Assembly: GCA_018713055.1 (NCBI GenBank)
Contig: DVFW01000028.1
Coordinates: forward strand, 120,860 to 184,859
Source: Scatavimonas merdigallinarum
GTDB lineage: Bacteria > Bacillota > Clostridia > Oscillospirales > Acutalibacteraceae
DNA length: 64,000 nucleotides
Reading direction: 5' to 3'
The notes below the pieces were generated by a model, which was given only the letters and a program-made list of their open reading frames with translations, made no database searches and was not told where the DNA came from. This document shows positions 37,156-45,701 of this stretch, piece by piece. A program made the translations under genes and the position numbers. Each line of letters starts with the position of its first letter. Positions within the stretch are counted from its first letter, which is position 1.

Positions 37156-37379
37156 AGTGGAAAGAAGGCGGCGGGTTATTACGTCTGCATTGGTGTAGGT
37201 TGAGGCGGTGGAGAAAATACGCTGCATACGGATCATCTGTTAAAATTTAGACCGACAAATTCATGATGCATTCACAAATTTTTTGATCTTTTCATGTATA
37301 ATGAAGCAGGAGATTCGTTTTTGACAATACAGTTTAAATTTTTGCGCAGGGGCGCACACGGTATATAAGGAGATTACAT

Positions 37380-38345
37380 ATGGCAATAGAGAAAACAAAA
37401 CGAATTACCTCGATTGGTGGATCTGCGCTAATTGAGGGAATCATGATGCGCGGGCCGAAACGGACGACCGTGGCGGTGCGTGTAAAAGAAAATGAGATTT
37501 ATACAGAGGATCTTGCGTTTAAAAGCCTTGCCGGGCGGTTTAAAATTTTTCGAGTCCCGTTTATTCGCGGGCTGGGCGGATTGATCGACTCTATGCGCCT
37601 GAGTTTTAAGGCGCTTTCGATTTCTGCGGAGAAGGCGATGGAGGACGTTCCGCAGGAAGAACCCTCAAGGTTTGAAAAATGGATTGACAAAGTGTTTGGC
37701 GACAGCTTTATGAAGGTGTTGATGGTTGTAGCTACCATTTTGGGTGTTACGCTTGCCATTGGGTTATTTTTTATTTTCCCAACCTGGCTTTTTAATACGG
37801 TTGCAACGCATTTTTTTCCGTCTTTATACGATGCTATGGTTTACCGCAGTGTGTTTGAAGGGGTCTTAAGAATTGTCCTGTTTTTGCTGTATGTGGTGCT
37901 GTGCTCACGAATGAGCGATATGAAGCGTGTTTTTCAGTACCATGGCGCTGAGCATAAAACTATTTTCTGCTATGAAAACGACGAGGCGCTTACAGTGGAA
38001 AATATACGTAAATACAGGCGCTTTCACCCGCGTTGCGGCACGAGTTTTATGGTGATCATGCTGTTGCTTGGTATTATAATTGGCCTGTTTATTCCAATTG
38101 AAGAGCCTGTTTTGCGTTCTGCGGTAAAAATTTTGCTTTTACCTGTTTCCTGCGGCATTGGCTATGAGTTGATCAAGCTTTGCGGGAAATATGACAACCT
38201 GGCTACAAGGATTATTGCCGCGCCGGGATTGTGGGCGCAGCGTATTACCACAAAAGAGCCTGACGATTCGATGCTGGAGGTTGCAATTGCGGCGATGAAG
38301 CCGGTTATTCCAGAAAACGGGGAAGACCTGATACAAAAAAAGTAA
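37380..38345 (+). CDS. yqhQ: YqhQ-type DUF1385 membrane protein
   Basis: 321 residues. The N-terminal GGSALIEGIMMRGP and the later YHGAEHKTIFCYEN are hallmarks of DUF1385. Four to five hydrophobic segments lie at about 105-140, 155-180, 215-240 and 245-265. Function in the family is not settled. It starts at ATG 37380 after a short plain upstream stretch with a TATAAT at 37297-37302, and is followed eight bases later by prmC, a common pairing in Firmicutes. Confidence 0.9.
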   Translation: MAIEKTKRITSIGGSALIEGIMMRGPKRTTVAVRVKENEIYTEDLAFKSLAGRFKIFRVPFIRGLGGLIDSMRLSFKALSISAEKAMEDVPQEEPSRFEKWIDKVFGDSFMKVLMVVATILGVTLAIGLFFIFPTWLFNTVATHFFPSLYDAMVYRSVFEGVLRIVLFLLYVVLCSRMSDMKRVFQYHGAEHKTIFCYENDEALTVENIRKYRRFHPRCGTSFMVIMLLLGIIIGLFIPIEEPVLRSAVKILLLPVSCGIGYELIKLCGKYDNLATRIIAAPGLWAQRITTKEPDDSMLEVAIAAMKPVIPENGEDLIQKK

Positions 38346-38352
38346 CGGCACC

Positions 38353-39204
38353 ATGATGACATATAACGAACTTTACAGACAGACAAAGCAAAGTTTTACA
38401 CAGGCGGGCGTTGAAAGTCCCGCCTTTGACGCCATGTGCCTTTTACAGCATTGTTTCGGCCTGGACCGCGCAGGACTGATTCTGCATGGGAACACGCAAG
38501 TGGAGCAGCAGGAGGCGGCGCGGCTTTTAACTCTTGTAGACCGGCGCGTGCAGGGAGAACCGCTGCAGTATATTCTTGGAAAGTGGCAGTTTATGGACCG
38601 GGAGTTTTGTGTGGGGAAGGGCGTATTGATTCCCCGGGAAGATACGCAGGTTACAGTACTGCAGGCAGAACGGGCCGTGCAGGGAAAACCACAGGCACGG
38701 ATTATGGATTTATGCGCCGGCAGCGGGATTATTGCCATTACCCTAGCAAAGCGCTTGCCTGGCAGCCGTGTTTGGGCGTTAGAGCTTTCACCGGAGGCTT
38801 TTTTTTATCTGGAAAAAAATATAAGCCTGCATGGTGCAGGAAATGTAACGGCTGTACATGGCGATGTTTTTAAGGCCTTTCGGGATTTTACCGACAACAG
38901 CTTTGATTTGCTTGTTTCCAACCCGCCGTATGTTTGTACAAAAACGATTGCTTCGTTGCAGCGGGAGGTACTTTACGAGCCGTCTATGGCGCTTGACGGC
39001 GGGGCGGACGGTCTTATGTTTTACAGGCGAATGATTAAAAGCTGGACTCCGCTTTTAAAGCACGGCGGGCAGATTGCTTTTGAAGTGGGAGAGGAACAGG
39101 CTTTGCCGGTGAAGGCATTGCTTTTGCAAAACGGCTATACAGACGTGCACTTTGCAAAGGATATTGCACAAACAGACCGTTGTGTAAGCGCGGTACGCGT
39201 ATAG
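38353..39204 (+). CDS. prmC: Release factor glutamine methyltransferase PrmC
   Basis: 283 residues. N-terminal helical domain with the motif GEPLQYILGKWQFM, then a SAM-dependent methyltransferase domain with DLCAGSGIIAITLAKRLPG and the catalytic NPPYV. It methylates the Gln of the GGQ motif in release factors. Two ATGs in tandem (38353, 38356) are possible starts. prfA, which often follows, is absent; recA comes next under its own promoter. Confidence 0.94.
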   Translation: MMTYNELYRQTKQSFTQAGVESPAFDAMCLLQHCFGLDRAGLILHGNTQVEQQEAARLLTLVDRRVQGEPLQYILGKWQFMDREFCVGKGVLIPREDTQVTVLQAERAVQGKPQARIMDLCAGSGIIAITLAKRLPGSRVWALELSPEAFFYLEKNISLHGAGNVTAVHGDVFKAFRDFTDNSFDLLVSNPPYVCTKTIASLQREVLYEPSMALDGGADGLMFYRRMIKSWTPLLKHGGQIAFEVGEEQALPVKALLLQNGYTDVHFAKDIAQTDRCVSAVRV

Positions 39205-39250
39205 CGGGCGTATGGTAATGTCCCTGTTTTGAAACAGGAATGCAAATGTT

Positions 39251-39300
39251 CGAAAAAATGTTCTGTTTTTATTGCATTTTTCTTCTAAATCGGGTATAAT
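39251..39300 (+). promoter_or_regulatory. recA promoter with a LexA-box-like sequence
   Basis: TTGCAT (39272-39277) and TATAAT (39295-39300) are 17 bases apart. Just upstream, CGAAAAAATGTTCT (39251-39264) matches 11 of 14 positions of the Firmicute SOS box CGAACATATGTTCG. A direct ATGTTC repeat flanks it. Confidence 0.6.
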
Positions 39301-39356
39301 TTCACTTAAGTTTACAGTTGGTTATGTTCCTATTTTACGTCTATCGGAGGGATTGC

Positions 39357-40499
39357 ATGATGGCAGCGGACAACAAAACCAGGGCGCTGGAAACAGCGCT
39401 TACGCAGATTGAAAAGCAATTTGGAAAAGGCGCGGTTATGCGTCTGGGGCAAAATCAGGCGATGAATGTGGGGCATGTTTCCACCGGCAGCCTTTCCCTT
39501 GATATTGCCCTGGGTATAGGCGGTCTTCCAAGGGGAAGGATTATAGAAATTTATGGACCGGAATCCTCAGGCAAAACCACGCTGTCTCTGCATTGTATTG
39601 CACAGGGACAAAAAGATGGGGGAAACGTTGCGTTCATAGATGTTGAGCATGCGCTTGACCCTGTATATGCGGCCGCTTTGGGCGTTGATGTGGATTCCCT
39701 GCTTGTTTCACAGCCGGATACAGGCGAACAGGCGCTGGAGATTACCGAGGCGTTGGTGCGTTCCGGTGCGATTGATGTAATTGTGGTAGACTCTGTTGCG
39801 GCACTCGTCCCTAAGGCAGAGATTGAAGGTGAAATGGGCGATTCCCATGTAGGATTGCAGGCAAGGCTGATGTCTCAGGCGCTGCGCAAGCTGGCAGGCG
39901 CTATTTCAAAATCGAACTGTGTCGCGATTTTTATTAATCAGCTGCGCGAAAAGGTAGGCGTTGTCTATGGCAACCCGGAAGTTACGCCCGGCGGCAGGGC
40001 ATTAAAGTTTTATTCCTCTGTGCGCATAGATATCCGCCGTATAGAAACGCTCAAGTCAGGCGGAGAAATGATCGGGGCGCGCACAAGAGCAAAAGTTGTA
40101 AAAAACAAAATTGCGCCTCCGTTTAAAGAAGCAGAATTTGATATTATGTATGGCTATGGAATTTCCCGCGAAGGCGAACTGCTGGATTTGGCTGTAAAAA
40201 CAAATGTTGTACAGAAAAGCGGCGCGTGGTTTTCTTTTGAGGGCACAAGGCTGGGCCAGGGAAGGGATAACGTAAAGATTTTCTTTAAAGAAAACCCGGA
40301 CGTTGCCGCGCGTGTAGAAGCGCAGCTTATGGAGAATTTGGATTTGCTCACAGGCAAAACAGGCACCAGTGCAAAAAATCGCCCGGCTGGCTCCGGCAGA
40401 GATATACATGCAGCGGCAAAGCCGGTGGAAGCTCCTGCACAAACGCAGTCTGCGCCTGCCGTGAGCAAGGCCAATATTGATATTTTGGTGGAAGACTGA
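39357..40499 (+). CDS. recA: Recombinase RecA
   Basis: 380 residues from ATG 39357 (ATG 39360 is equally possible; CGGAGGG precedes both). Walker A GPESSGKTT, the loop motifs GDSHVGLQARLMSQALRK in part, and KFYSSVRIDIRR are intact. Acts in strand exchange and SOS induction. The C-terminal 50 residues are Ala/Pro/Gly-rich and not conserved, as usual. Overlaps recX by one base, so regulator and recombinase are coupled. Confidence 0.97.
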   Translation: MMAADNKTRALETALTQIEKQFGKGAVMRLGQNQAMNVGHVSTGSLSLDIALGIGGLPRGRIIEIYGPESSGKTTLSLHCIAQGQKDGGNVAFIDVEHALDPVYAAALGVDVDSLLVSQPDTGEQALEITEALVRSGAIDVIVVDSVAALVPKAEIEGEMGDSHVGLQARLMSQALRKLAGAISKSNCVAIFINQLREKVGVVYGNPEVTPGGRALKFYSSVRIDIRRIETLKSGGEMIGARTRAKVVKNKIAPPFKEAEFDIMYGYGISREGELLDLAVKTNVVQKSGAWFSFEGTRLGQGRDNVKIFFKENPDVAARVEAQLMENLDLLTGKTGTSAKNRPAGSGRDIHAAAKPVEAPAQTQSAPAVSKANIDILVED

Positions 40500-41119
40500 T
40501 GCAGATTACGCTTTTGAAACCGTGCAGGAAGTCAATGTGCGCCGTTTATATAGACGGAGAATACGCTCTGAAGCTGGATATGCAGACTTTGCAGGAAAAC
40601 CATATTGCGCAGGGGGATACGCTGACAGACGAACAGCTTAAAACACTGATTGACCAATCAGATCTGCGCCGTGCGAAGGAGAAGGCGTTGTGGCTGCTTT
40701 CGTACCGCGACCATTCCAGGAAAGAGCTGGTCGATAAAATGAAACATACCTGCTCCCAACAGGCGGCACAGGCGGCTGCCGACCGTATGGAACAGCTGGG
40801 ATTGGTTGATGATCAGGCATTTGCAAGGCGCTATGCCCGGGAGTTAATTTACAAAAAACGTCTCGCACCCCGCGCCGCACTGTATAAAATGCGCGAAAAA
40901 GGGATTGACCGCGAGCTTGCACAGGCGGTCCTGCAGGAATGTACGGTTTCTGCAAGCGAGCAGATTCATGCGCTTTTGCGGGGGAAATATGCAGGCAAGC
41001 TGTGTGATGAAAAAAGCTGCAGGCGGACGGTGGCGGCTTTACAACGTATGGGGTATAACTGGGGCGATATACGCCCCGTGCTGGAGGAATATGTACAGGC
41101 GGATGGCCAATACGAATGA
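40499..41119 (+). CDS. recX: RecA regulator RecX
   Basis: 206 residues. Three-helix repeats typical of RecX are visible: KALWLLSYRDHSRKELVDKM, LVDDQAFARRYARELI and the later RMGYNWGDIRPVL. RecX caps and inhibits RecA filaments. Its ATG shares the last A of the recA stop (40499). Confidence 0.93.
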   Translation: MQITLLKPCRKSMCAVYIDGEYALKLDMQTLQENHIAQGDTLTDEQLKTLIDQSDLRRAKEKALWLLSYRDHSRKELVDKMKHTCSQQAAQAAADRMEQLGLVDDQAFARRYARELIYKKRLAPRAALYKMREKGIDRELAQAVLQECTVSASEQIHALLRGKYAGKLCDEKSCRRTVAALQRMGYNWGDIRPVLEEYVQADGQYE

Positions 41120-41136
41120 TAAAAGGAAGAAATGGA

Positions 41137-42486
41137 ATGTCTTATAGGATTGGGATTGTCAGTTTGGGTTGTGCAAAAAACAGGGTGGATGCGGAAATGA
41201 TGCTGTTTACCCTGAAAAATGCGGGATACCAGATTGTTGATGACCCCGCTGCGGCAGATGCTGTGATTGTCAACACCTGCGGTTTTATTGAAGCGGCTAA
41301 GCAGGAGAGCATAGATGAAATTTTGGAGCTTGCGCAGTTAAAGAAGGAAGGCCGGATTCAGGCAATTGTTGTTACAGGCTGTCTTTCACAGCGTTATCAG
41401 GAGCAAGTTATGCAGCAGCTGTACGAGGTAGACGCCGTTGTGGGGATTGGCGCAAATGCATCAATTGCGCAAATTGTAGAGGATTGTCTAAATGGGAAGA
41501 AAGTAGAGTGTTTTCCTGATAAATTGCGGATGCCGCTTTCGGGTGGACGGCTGCAAAGCACGCCGCCTTATTATGCGTATTTGAAGGTAGCCGACGGCTG
41601 CGACAATTGCTGCAGCTATTGTGCGATTCCACTGATCCGCGGTAAATTCAGAAGCCGGCCTGTGGAGGAGATTGTGCAGGAGGCCAAAACGTTTGCCGCT
41701 TGTGGTGTAAAGGAACTGATTGTGATTGCACAGGACACAACGCGCTATGGTGAGGATTTATACGGCACGCTGATGTTGCCAGCGCTTTTGCAGGAATTGT
41801 GCAAGATCGACGGCGTTCGCTGGATTCGCCTTTTATATTGCTATCCGGACAGAATTACAGACGAGCTTTTGCACCTGATCGCAAAGGAAGAGAAGATTGT
41901 AAAATATCTGGATTTGCCGCTGCAGCATTGCAGCGCAGATATTTTAAAAGCGATGAACCGCAGGGGCGACCGTGAAAGCCTTACTGCACTGATACGGAAA
42001 ATCCGGCATACCGTGCCGGGGATTGTTCTGCGTACGACGCTGATCACGGGTTTTCCCGGTGAAACACAGCAAGATTTTGAGGAGCTGTCTGCCTTTGTGA
42101 ATGAAATTGGTTTTGAGCGCTTGGGCTGTTTTGCCTATTCACAGGAGGAGGACACGCCGGCTGCAGCGTTTGCAGGCCAGATTGATGAAAAAATTAAAAA
42201 CCGCCGGCAGGAAATTATTATGGAACAGCAGCATACAATTATGGAGAGGTATTGTCAAGGCCTACTTTCCAGAACACTGGATGTTTTGGTGGAAGGATTT
42301 GACCGTTACGCGGAATGCTTTTTTGGCCGGTCTGCAGCAGATGCACCCGATGTGGATGGAAAGGTGTTCTTTACCTGCAACGAAAGCAAGCCGAAACCGG
42401 GGCAGTTTGTAAAGGTACGGATTTGTGATTATCTGGATTGCGACCCAATCGGGGAGCTGGTACAGAAAGACGGCGCGCTGACGTAA
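41137..42486 (+). CDS. rimO: Ribosomal protein S12 methylthiotransferase RimO
   Basis: 449 residues from ATG 41137 (MSYRIGIVSLGCAKN) with AAGGAAG upstream; an ATG at 41116 overlapping the recX stop is possible. UPF0004 domain cysteines (SLGCAKN, NTCGF, TGCLSQR), the radical-SAM CxxxCxxC (CDNCCSYC) and the TRAM domain at the end are present. The SLGCAKN form distinguishes RimO from MiaB. Confidence 0.95.
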   Translation: MSYRIGIVSLGCAKNRVDAEMMLFTLKNAGYQIVDDPAAADAVIVNTCGFIEAAKQESIDEILELAQLKKEGRIQAIVVTGCLSQRYQEQVMQQLYEVDAVVGIGANASIAQIVEDCLNGKKVECFPDKLRMPLSGGRLQSTPPYYAYLKVADGCDNCCSYCAIPLIRGKFRSRPVEEIVQEAKTFAACGVKELIVIAQDTTRYGEDLYGTLMLPALLQELCKIDGVRWIRLLYCYPDRITDELLHLIAKEEKIVKYLDLPLQHCSADILKAMNRRGDRESLTALIRKIRHTVPGIVLRTTLITGFPGETQQDFEELSAFVNEIGFERLGCFAYSQEEDTPAAAFAGQIDEKIKNRRQEIIMEQQHTIMERYCQGLLSRTLDVLVEGFDRYAECFFGRSAADAPDVDGKVFFTCNESKPKPGQFVKVRICDYLDCDPIGELVQKDGALT

Positions 42487-42513
42487 AATTTTAACGGGGG
42501 TGGCGTATAGAAA

Positions 42514-43101
42514 ATGAACACTCCAAATAAGCTTACAATATTAAGGATTCTTTTGGTGCCGCTTTTTGTGGCGGCGCTGCTGCTTGCAGTAATTCCCCAC
42601 CATTTTTTGATTGCAGGACTGATTTTTGGCGTTGCGTCTCTGACGGACCTGCTTGATGGAAAGCTGGCAAGAAAGCGCGACCAAATCACCGATTTTGGCA
42701 AGTTTGCCGATCCTTTGGCAGACAAGATTCTTGTGATTTCTGCATTGATATGCTTTGTGCAGCTTGGAATTATAGGCGCCGTTCCGGTTATTGTTTTGCT
42801 TTTCAGGGAATTTGCCGTGACCTCTATCCGGCTTGTAGCTGCAAGCAACGGGAAGGTTGTTGCAGCCAATTTGTGGGGTAAAGCAAAAACTGTCAGCCAG
42901 ATTATAGCGGTAGTCTGCGTGTTTATTTTGCAGTATATTTTGGAGCTTGCCGATATGGGCGCTTTTTTCATTTCCCCCGCTGTGAAAACGGCCTTTTCCG
43001 TTACAACCGACGTACTGGTTTGGATTTCTGTTTTGCTTGCCGTGCTTTCCGGTGTGATTTATCTGTATGATAACAGAACGTGCATCAGCGGAAAAAAATG
43101 A
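42514..43101 (+). CDS. pgsA: CDP-diacylglycerol-glycerol-3-phosphate 3-phosphatidyltransferase
   Basis: 195 residues, four to five membrane helices. The CDP-alcohol phosphotransferase signature D-G-x2-A-R-x8-G-x3-D-x3-D is perfect (DGKLARKRD ... GKFADPLAD). The start MNTPNKLTILRILLVP is typical. It makes phosphatidylglycerol phosphate, the first step to phosphatidylglycerol. It ends the recA-recX-rimO run. Confidence 0.95.
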   Translation: MNTPNKLTILRILLVPLFVAALLLAVIPHHFLIAGLIFGVASLTDLLDGKLARKRDQITDFGKFADPLADKILVISALICFVQLGIIGAVPVIVLLFREFAVTSIRLVAASNGKVVAANLWGKAKTVSQIIAVVCVFILQYILELADMGAFFISPAVKTAFSVTTDVLVWISVLLAVLSGVIYLYDNRTCISGKK

Positions 43102-43142
43102 GGAATTTAAAAAAACAGGTTTCTTTTTTTATAAAATTGCTA

Positions 43143-43148
43143 TATAAT
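43143..43148 (+). promoter_or_regulatory. -10 element of the cysE-cysS T-box transcript
   Basis: TATAAT at 43143-43148; a T-rich TTCTTT at 43121-43126 is the best -35 candidate. The transcript would start near 43155, at the beginning of stem I. Confidence 0.5.
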
Positions 43149-43154
43149 ACGGAT

Positions 43155-43430
43155 GAATGACAAACAAATAGAAAACATGCGTTTACCGGGAGAAGTAGCA
43201 AAAAATCAACACCAGAGAGAAGCTGGCTTGTGCTGGAACCGGCTTTTGATTTGTATTTTTTGTGAAATGCACCCGTTAGCACACAGTGGGAAACAGATGT
43301 TTTGTAAGTATCGCTGTGCGGAAGTCTCCGTTAAAGGGCATATAAGGGCGCAGGCATGCCTGCGCTGAATTTGGGTGGAACCACGAACGGAAAGCTCGTC
43401 CCTGTTTTTGGGATGGGCTTATTTTTATAA
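43155..43430 (+). promoter_or_regulatory. T-box riboswitch (cysteine, UGC specifier)
   Basis: The conserved antiterminator T-box GTGGAACCACG is at 43375-43385. Stem I carries the AGTA motif (43194-43197) opposite GAAATGCACC, so the specifier codon is TGC at 43268-43270, reading tRNA-Cys. The competing terminator is AAGCTCGTCCC/GGGATGGGCTT (about 43392-43420) with ATTTTTAT after it. Uncharged tRNA-Cys should permit read-through into cysE and cysS, matching both gene functions. It fills the 370-base gap between pgsA and cysE. Confidence 0.92.
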
Positions 43431-43471
43431 AAAAGCGCAGACTTTTCTATAGAAAGGAAAGCAACACCGGT

Positions 43472-44170
43472 ATGTTTGAAATGTTAAAGCATGATTTAGA
43501 TTCTATAATGAAACGCGACCCGGCAGCGCGCAGCCGTCTGGAAGTTTATTTTCTGTATTCCGGCTTTAAAGCAGTGCGCGCCTATAGAAAGGCAAACTGG
43601 TTTTACCGCCACGATATGAAGTTTATTGCGCGCTATATTTCCCAGCGCGCGCGCCATAAAACGGGCATAGAAATTCATCCCGGCGCAACAATAGGAAAAG
43701 GGTTGTTTATTGACCACGGGATGGGTGTGGTAATTGGCGAGACAACGCAGATTGGTGACAACTGCACCATTTACCAAAACGTAACGCTGGGAGGAACCGG
43801 AAAAGAGCACGGCAAACGCCACCCTACACTGGGCAACAATGTGCTGGTGGGAGCGGGCGCCAAGGTGCTTGGCCCATTTAAGGTGGGCGATAACGCAAGA
43901 ATTGCGGCCGGTGCAGTGGTTCTGGACGAGGTGCCGGAAAATTCGACCGCTGTTGGCGTGCCGGCCCGCATTGTCCGCATAAATGGCGTTCGCAATGAAA
44001 ACCTGGATCATATCCATATAGCCGACCCGGTTGCCCAGCAGCTGTGTAAACTGGAATATCTTTACACAAAGCTGCAGCGGGAATTATCGCAGCCTGCACA
44101 ACGGGTGGAATCCCGCAATAAAACACAGAAACAAAACAAAAGGAGCAAAGAACCGCATGAAAATTTATAA
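43472..44170 (+). CDS. cysE: Serine O-acetyltransferase
   Basis: 232 residues. Left-handed beta-helix with hexapeptide repeats: HPGATIGKGLFIDHGMGVVIGE and later NVTLGGTG, with the catalytic His of FIDHG. It makes O-acetylserine for cysteine synthesis. The region after ~190 is a Lys/Arg/Gln-rich tail, and the last 14 bases overlap cysS. Preceded by the cysteine T-box. Confidence 0.94.
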   Translation: MFEMLKHDLDSIMKRDPAARSRLEVYFLYSGFKAVRAYRKANWFYRHDMKFIARYISQRARHKTGIEIHPGATIGKGLFIDHGMGVVIGETTQIGDNCTIYQNVTLGGTGKEHGKRHPTLGNNVLVGAGAKVLGPFKVGDNARIAAGAVVLDEVPENSTAVGVPARIVRINGVRNENLDHIHIADPVAQQLCKLEYLYTKLQRELSQPAQRVESRNKTQKQNKRSKEPHENL

Positions 44171-45563
44171 TACGTTGACACGCCAAAAAGAGGAGCTGAA
44201 GCCCATTATACCCGGCCATATAAAAATTTACGCCTGCGGGCCCACCGTATACAATTATATTCATATTGGAAATGCAAGACCGATTTGTATTTTTGATATA
44301 TTGCGCCGTTACCTGGAATACCGGGGATATCAGGTAACGTTTGTCCAGAATTTTACGGATATTGACGACAAGATTATTCAAAAGGCTGCCGAAGAGCATA
44401 CGGATTATATGACGGTCGCACAGCGTTATATAGAGGAATATAAAAAAGATGCCCACGGCCTGGGGGTGCGTGAGGCGACGATTCATCCCAGAGCGACGGA
44501 CAATATGGATGAGATTTTGGATATTGTGCAGAAGCTGGTTGACAAGGGTTATGCCTATAAAGCGGAAAACGGCGATGTGTATTTTCGGACGGAGAAATTT
44601 GCAGAGTATGGAAAGCTTTCCCACCAGCCGCTGGAGGAGCTGGAAGCAGGAGCGCGTATTTCTGTTGGAGAGGTAAAGGAAAACCCTATGGATTTTGCCG
44701 TGTGGAAAGCCGCAAAACCCGGAGAACCCATGTGGAAGGCACCTTGGAGCAAAGGGCGACCGGGCTGGCATATTGAGTGCTCCGCCATGGCACGGCGCTA
44801 TTTGGGCGATACCATTGACATTCACTGCGGCGGACAGGATTTGATTTTTCCGCACCATGAAAATGAGATTGCGCAAAGCGAATGCTGCAACGGCGTTCCG
44901 TTTGCCAATTACTGGATGCACAATGGATATATTAATGTGGATAATAAAAAAATGAGCAAGTCGCTGAATAACTTTTTTACCGTGCGCGACGTTGCGGAAA
45001 AATATGGATATGAGCCGATTCGGTATATGCTGATTTCTTCGCATTACCGCAGCCCGATCAACTACAGCGCGGAAATTATTGAACAGTGCAGAGCCTCGCT
45101 GGACCGTTTGTACAACTGTCGCGAAAACCTGGTTTTTGCCCTGGACAAAGCACAGAAAGTGCAAAAAGACGGAGATGACGTGCAGATAACGGCGCTGGGC
45201 GTTTATCGCGACAGCTTTATTGAGGCCATGGACGACGACCTGAACACGGCCGATGCGATTGCCGCTGTGTTTGCGCTTGCAAGGGAGATCAATACAAATT
45301 TAACGGGTGCAAATACACCGTCTGAAAAGGTGTGTACGTTTGCGCTGTCTTTATTTGACGAGCTTACAGGTGTGCTGGGGCTGGTACAGAGCAGGCGGGT
45401 CCAGACGCTGGACCAGGAAATTGAAGCACTGATCGCAAAGCGTGCGCAGGCAAGGAAGAATAAGGACTGGGCCACTGCCGACAAGATTCGGGATGAACTG
45501 AAGGCCCGGCATATTGTTCTGGAAGACACGCCGCAGGGTGTGAAATGGCGCGTGGAGGAATAA
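44157..45563 (+). CDS. cysS: Cysteinyl-tRNA synthetase
   Basis: 468 residues from ATG 44157, behind AAAGGAG. HIGH-like motif in YACGPTVYNYIHIGNAR, zinc ligands (Cys in ACGPT, later CGGQD and HHENE), and KMSKS are intact. It charges tRNA-Cys and shares one T-box message with cysE, so low charged tRNA-Cys raises both synthesis and use of cysteine. A 428-residue minus-strand open frame covering it has no family character. Confidence 0.96.
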   Translation: MKIYNTLTRQKEELKPIIPGHIKIYACGPTVYNYIHIGNARPICIFDILRRYLEYRGYQVTFVQNFTDIDDKIIQKAAEEHTDYMTVAQRYIEEYKKDAHGLGVREATIHPRATDNMDEILDIVQKLVDKGYAYKAENGDVYFRTEKFAEYGKLSHQPLEELEAGARISVGEVKENPMDFAVWKAAKPGEPMWKAPWSKGRPGWHIECSAMARRYLGDTIDIHCGGQDLIFPHHENEIAQSECCNGVPFANYWMHNGYINVDNKKMSKSLNNFFTVRDVAEKYGYEPIRYMLISSHYRSPINYSAEIIEQCRASLDRLYNCRENLVFALDKAQKVQKDGDDVQITALGVYRDSFIEAMDDDLNTADAIAAVFALAREINTNLTGANTPSEKVCTFALSLFDELTGVLGLVQSRRVQTLDQEIEALIAKRAQARKNKDWATADKIRDELKARHIVLEDTPQGVKWRVEE

Positions 45564-45650
45564 ATACAGCGCGCCCAAAACGGCGGCGCAGGCAGACCGC
45601 TTTAGGCCGGGTTTGCAAATGCGTGCAGGAAGAAAAAGCCTTTTACAGAG

Positions 45651-45683
45651 AAAAAGTGCGGGCAGTCTGGAAAGACTGCCCGC
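45651..45683. terminator. Bidirectional terminator between cysS and the pbp gene
   Basis: GCGGGCAGTCT/AGACTGCCCGC with a GGAA loop (45658-45683). T-runs occur on both sides (GTTGTTTTT on plus, ACTTTTTC on minus), so it serves both convergent genes. Confidence 0.9.
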
Positions 45684-45701
45684 GTTGTTTTTGTTTGAAG
45701 A

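Noticed and set aside
43878..45164. 428-codon minus-strand frame across cysE-cysS
   Set aside because: Antisense shadow; spans two real genes and resembles no family.
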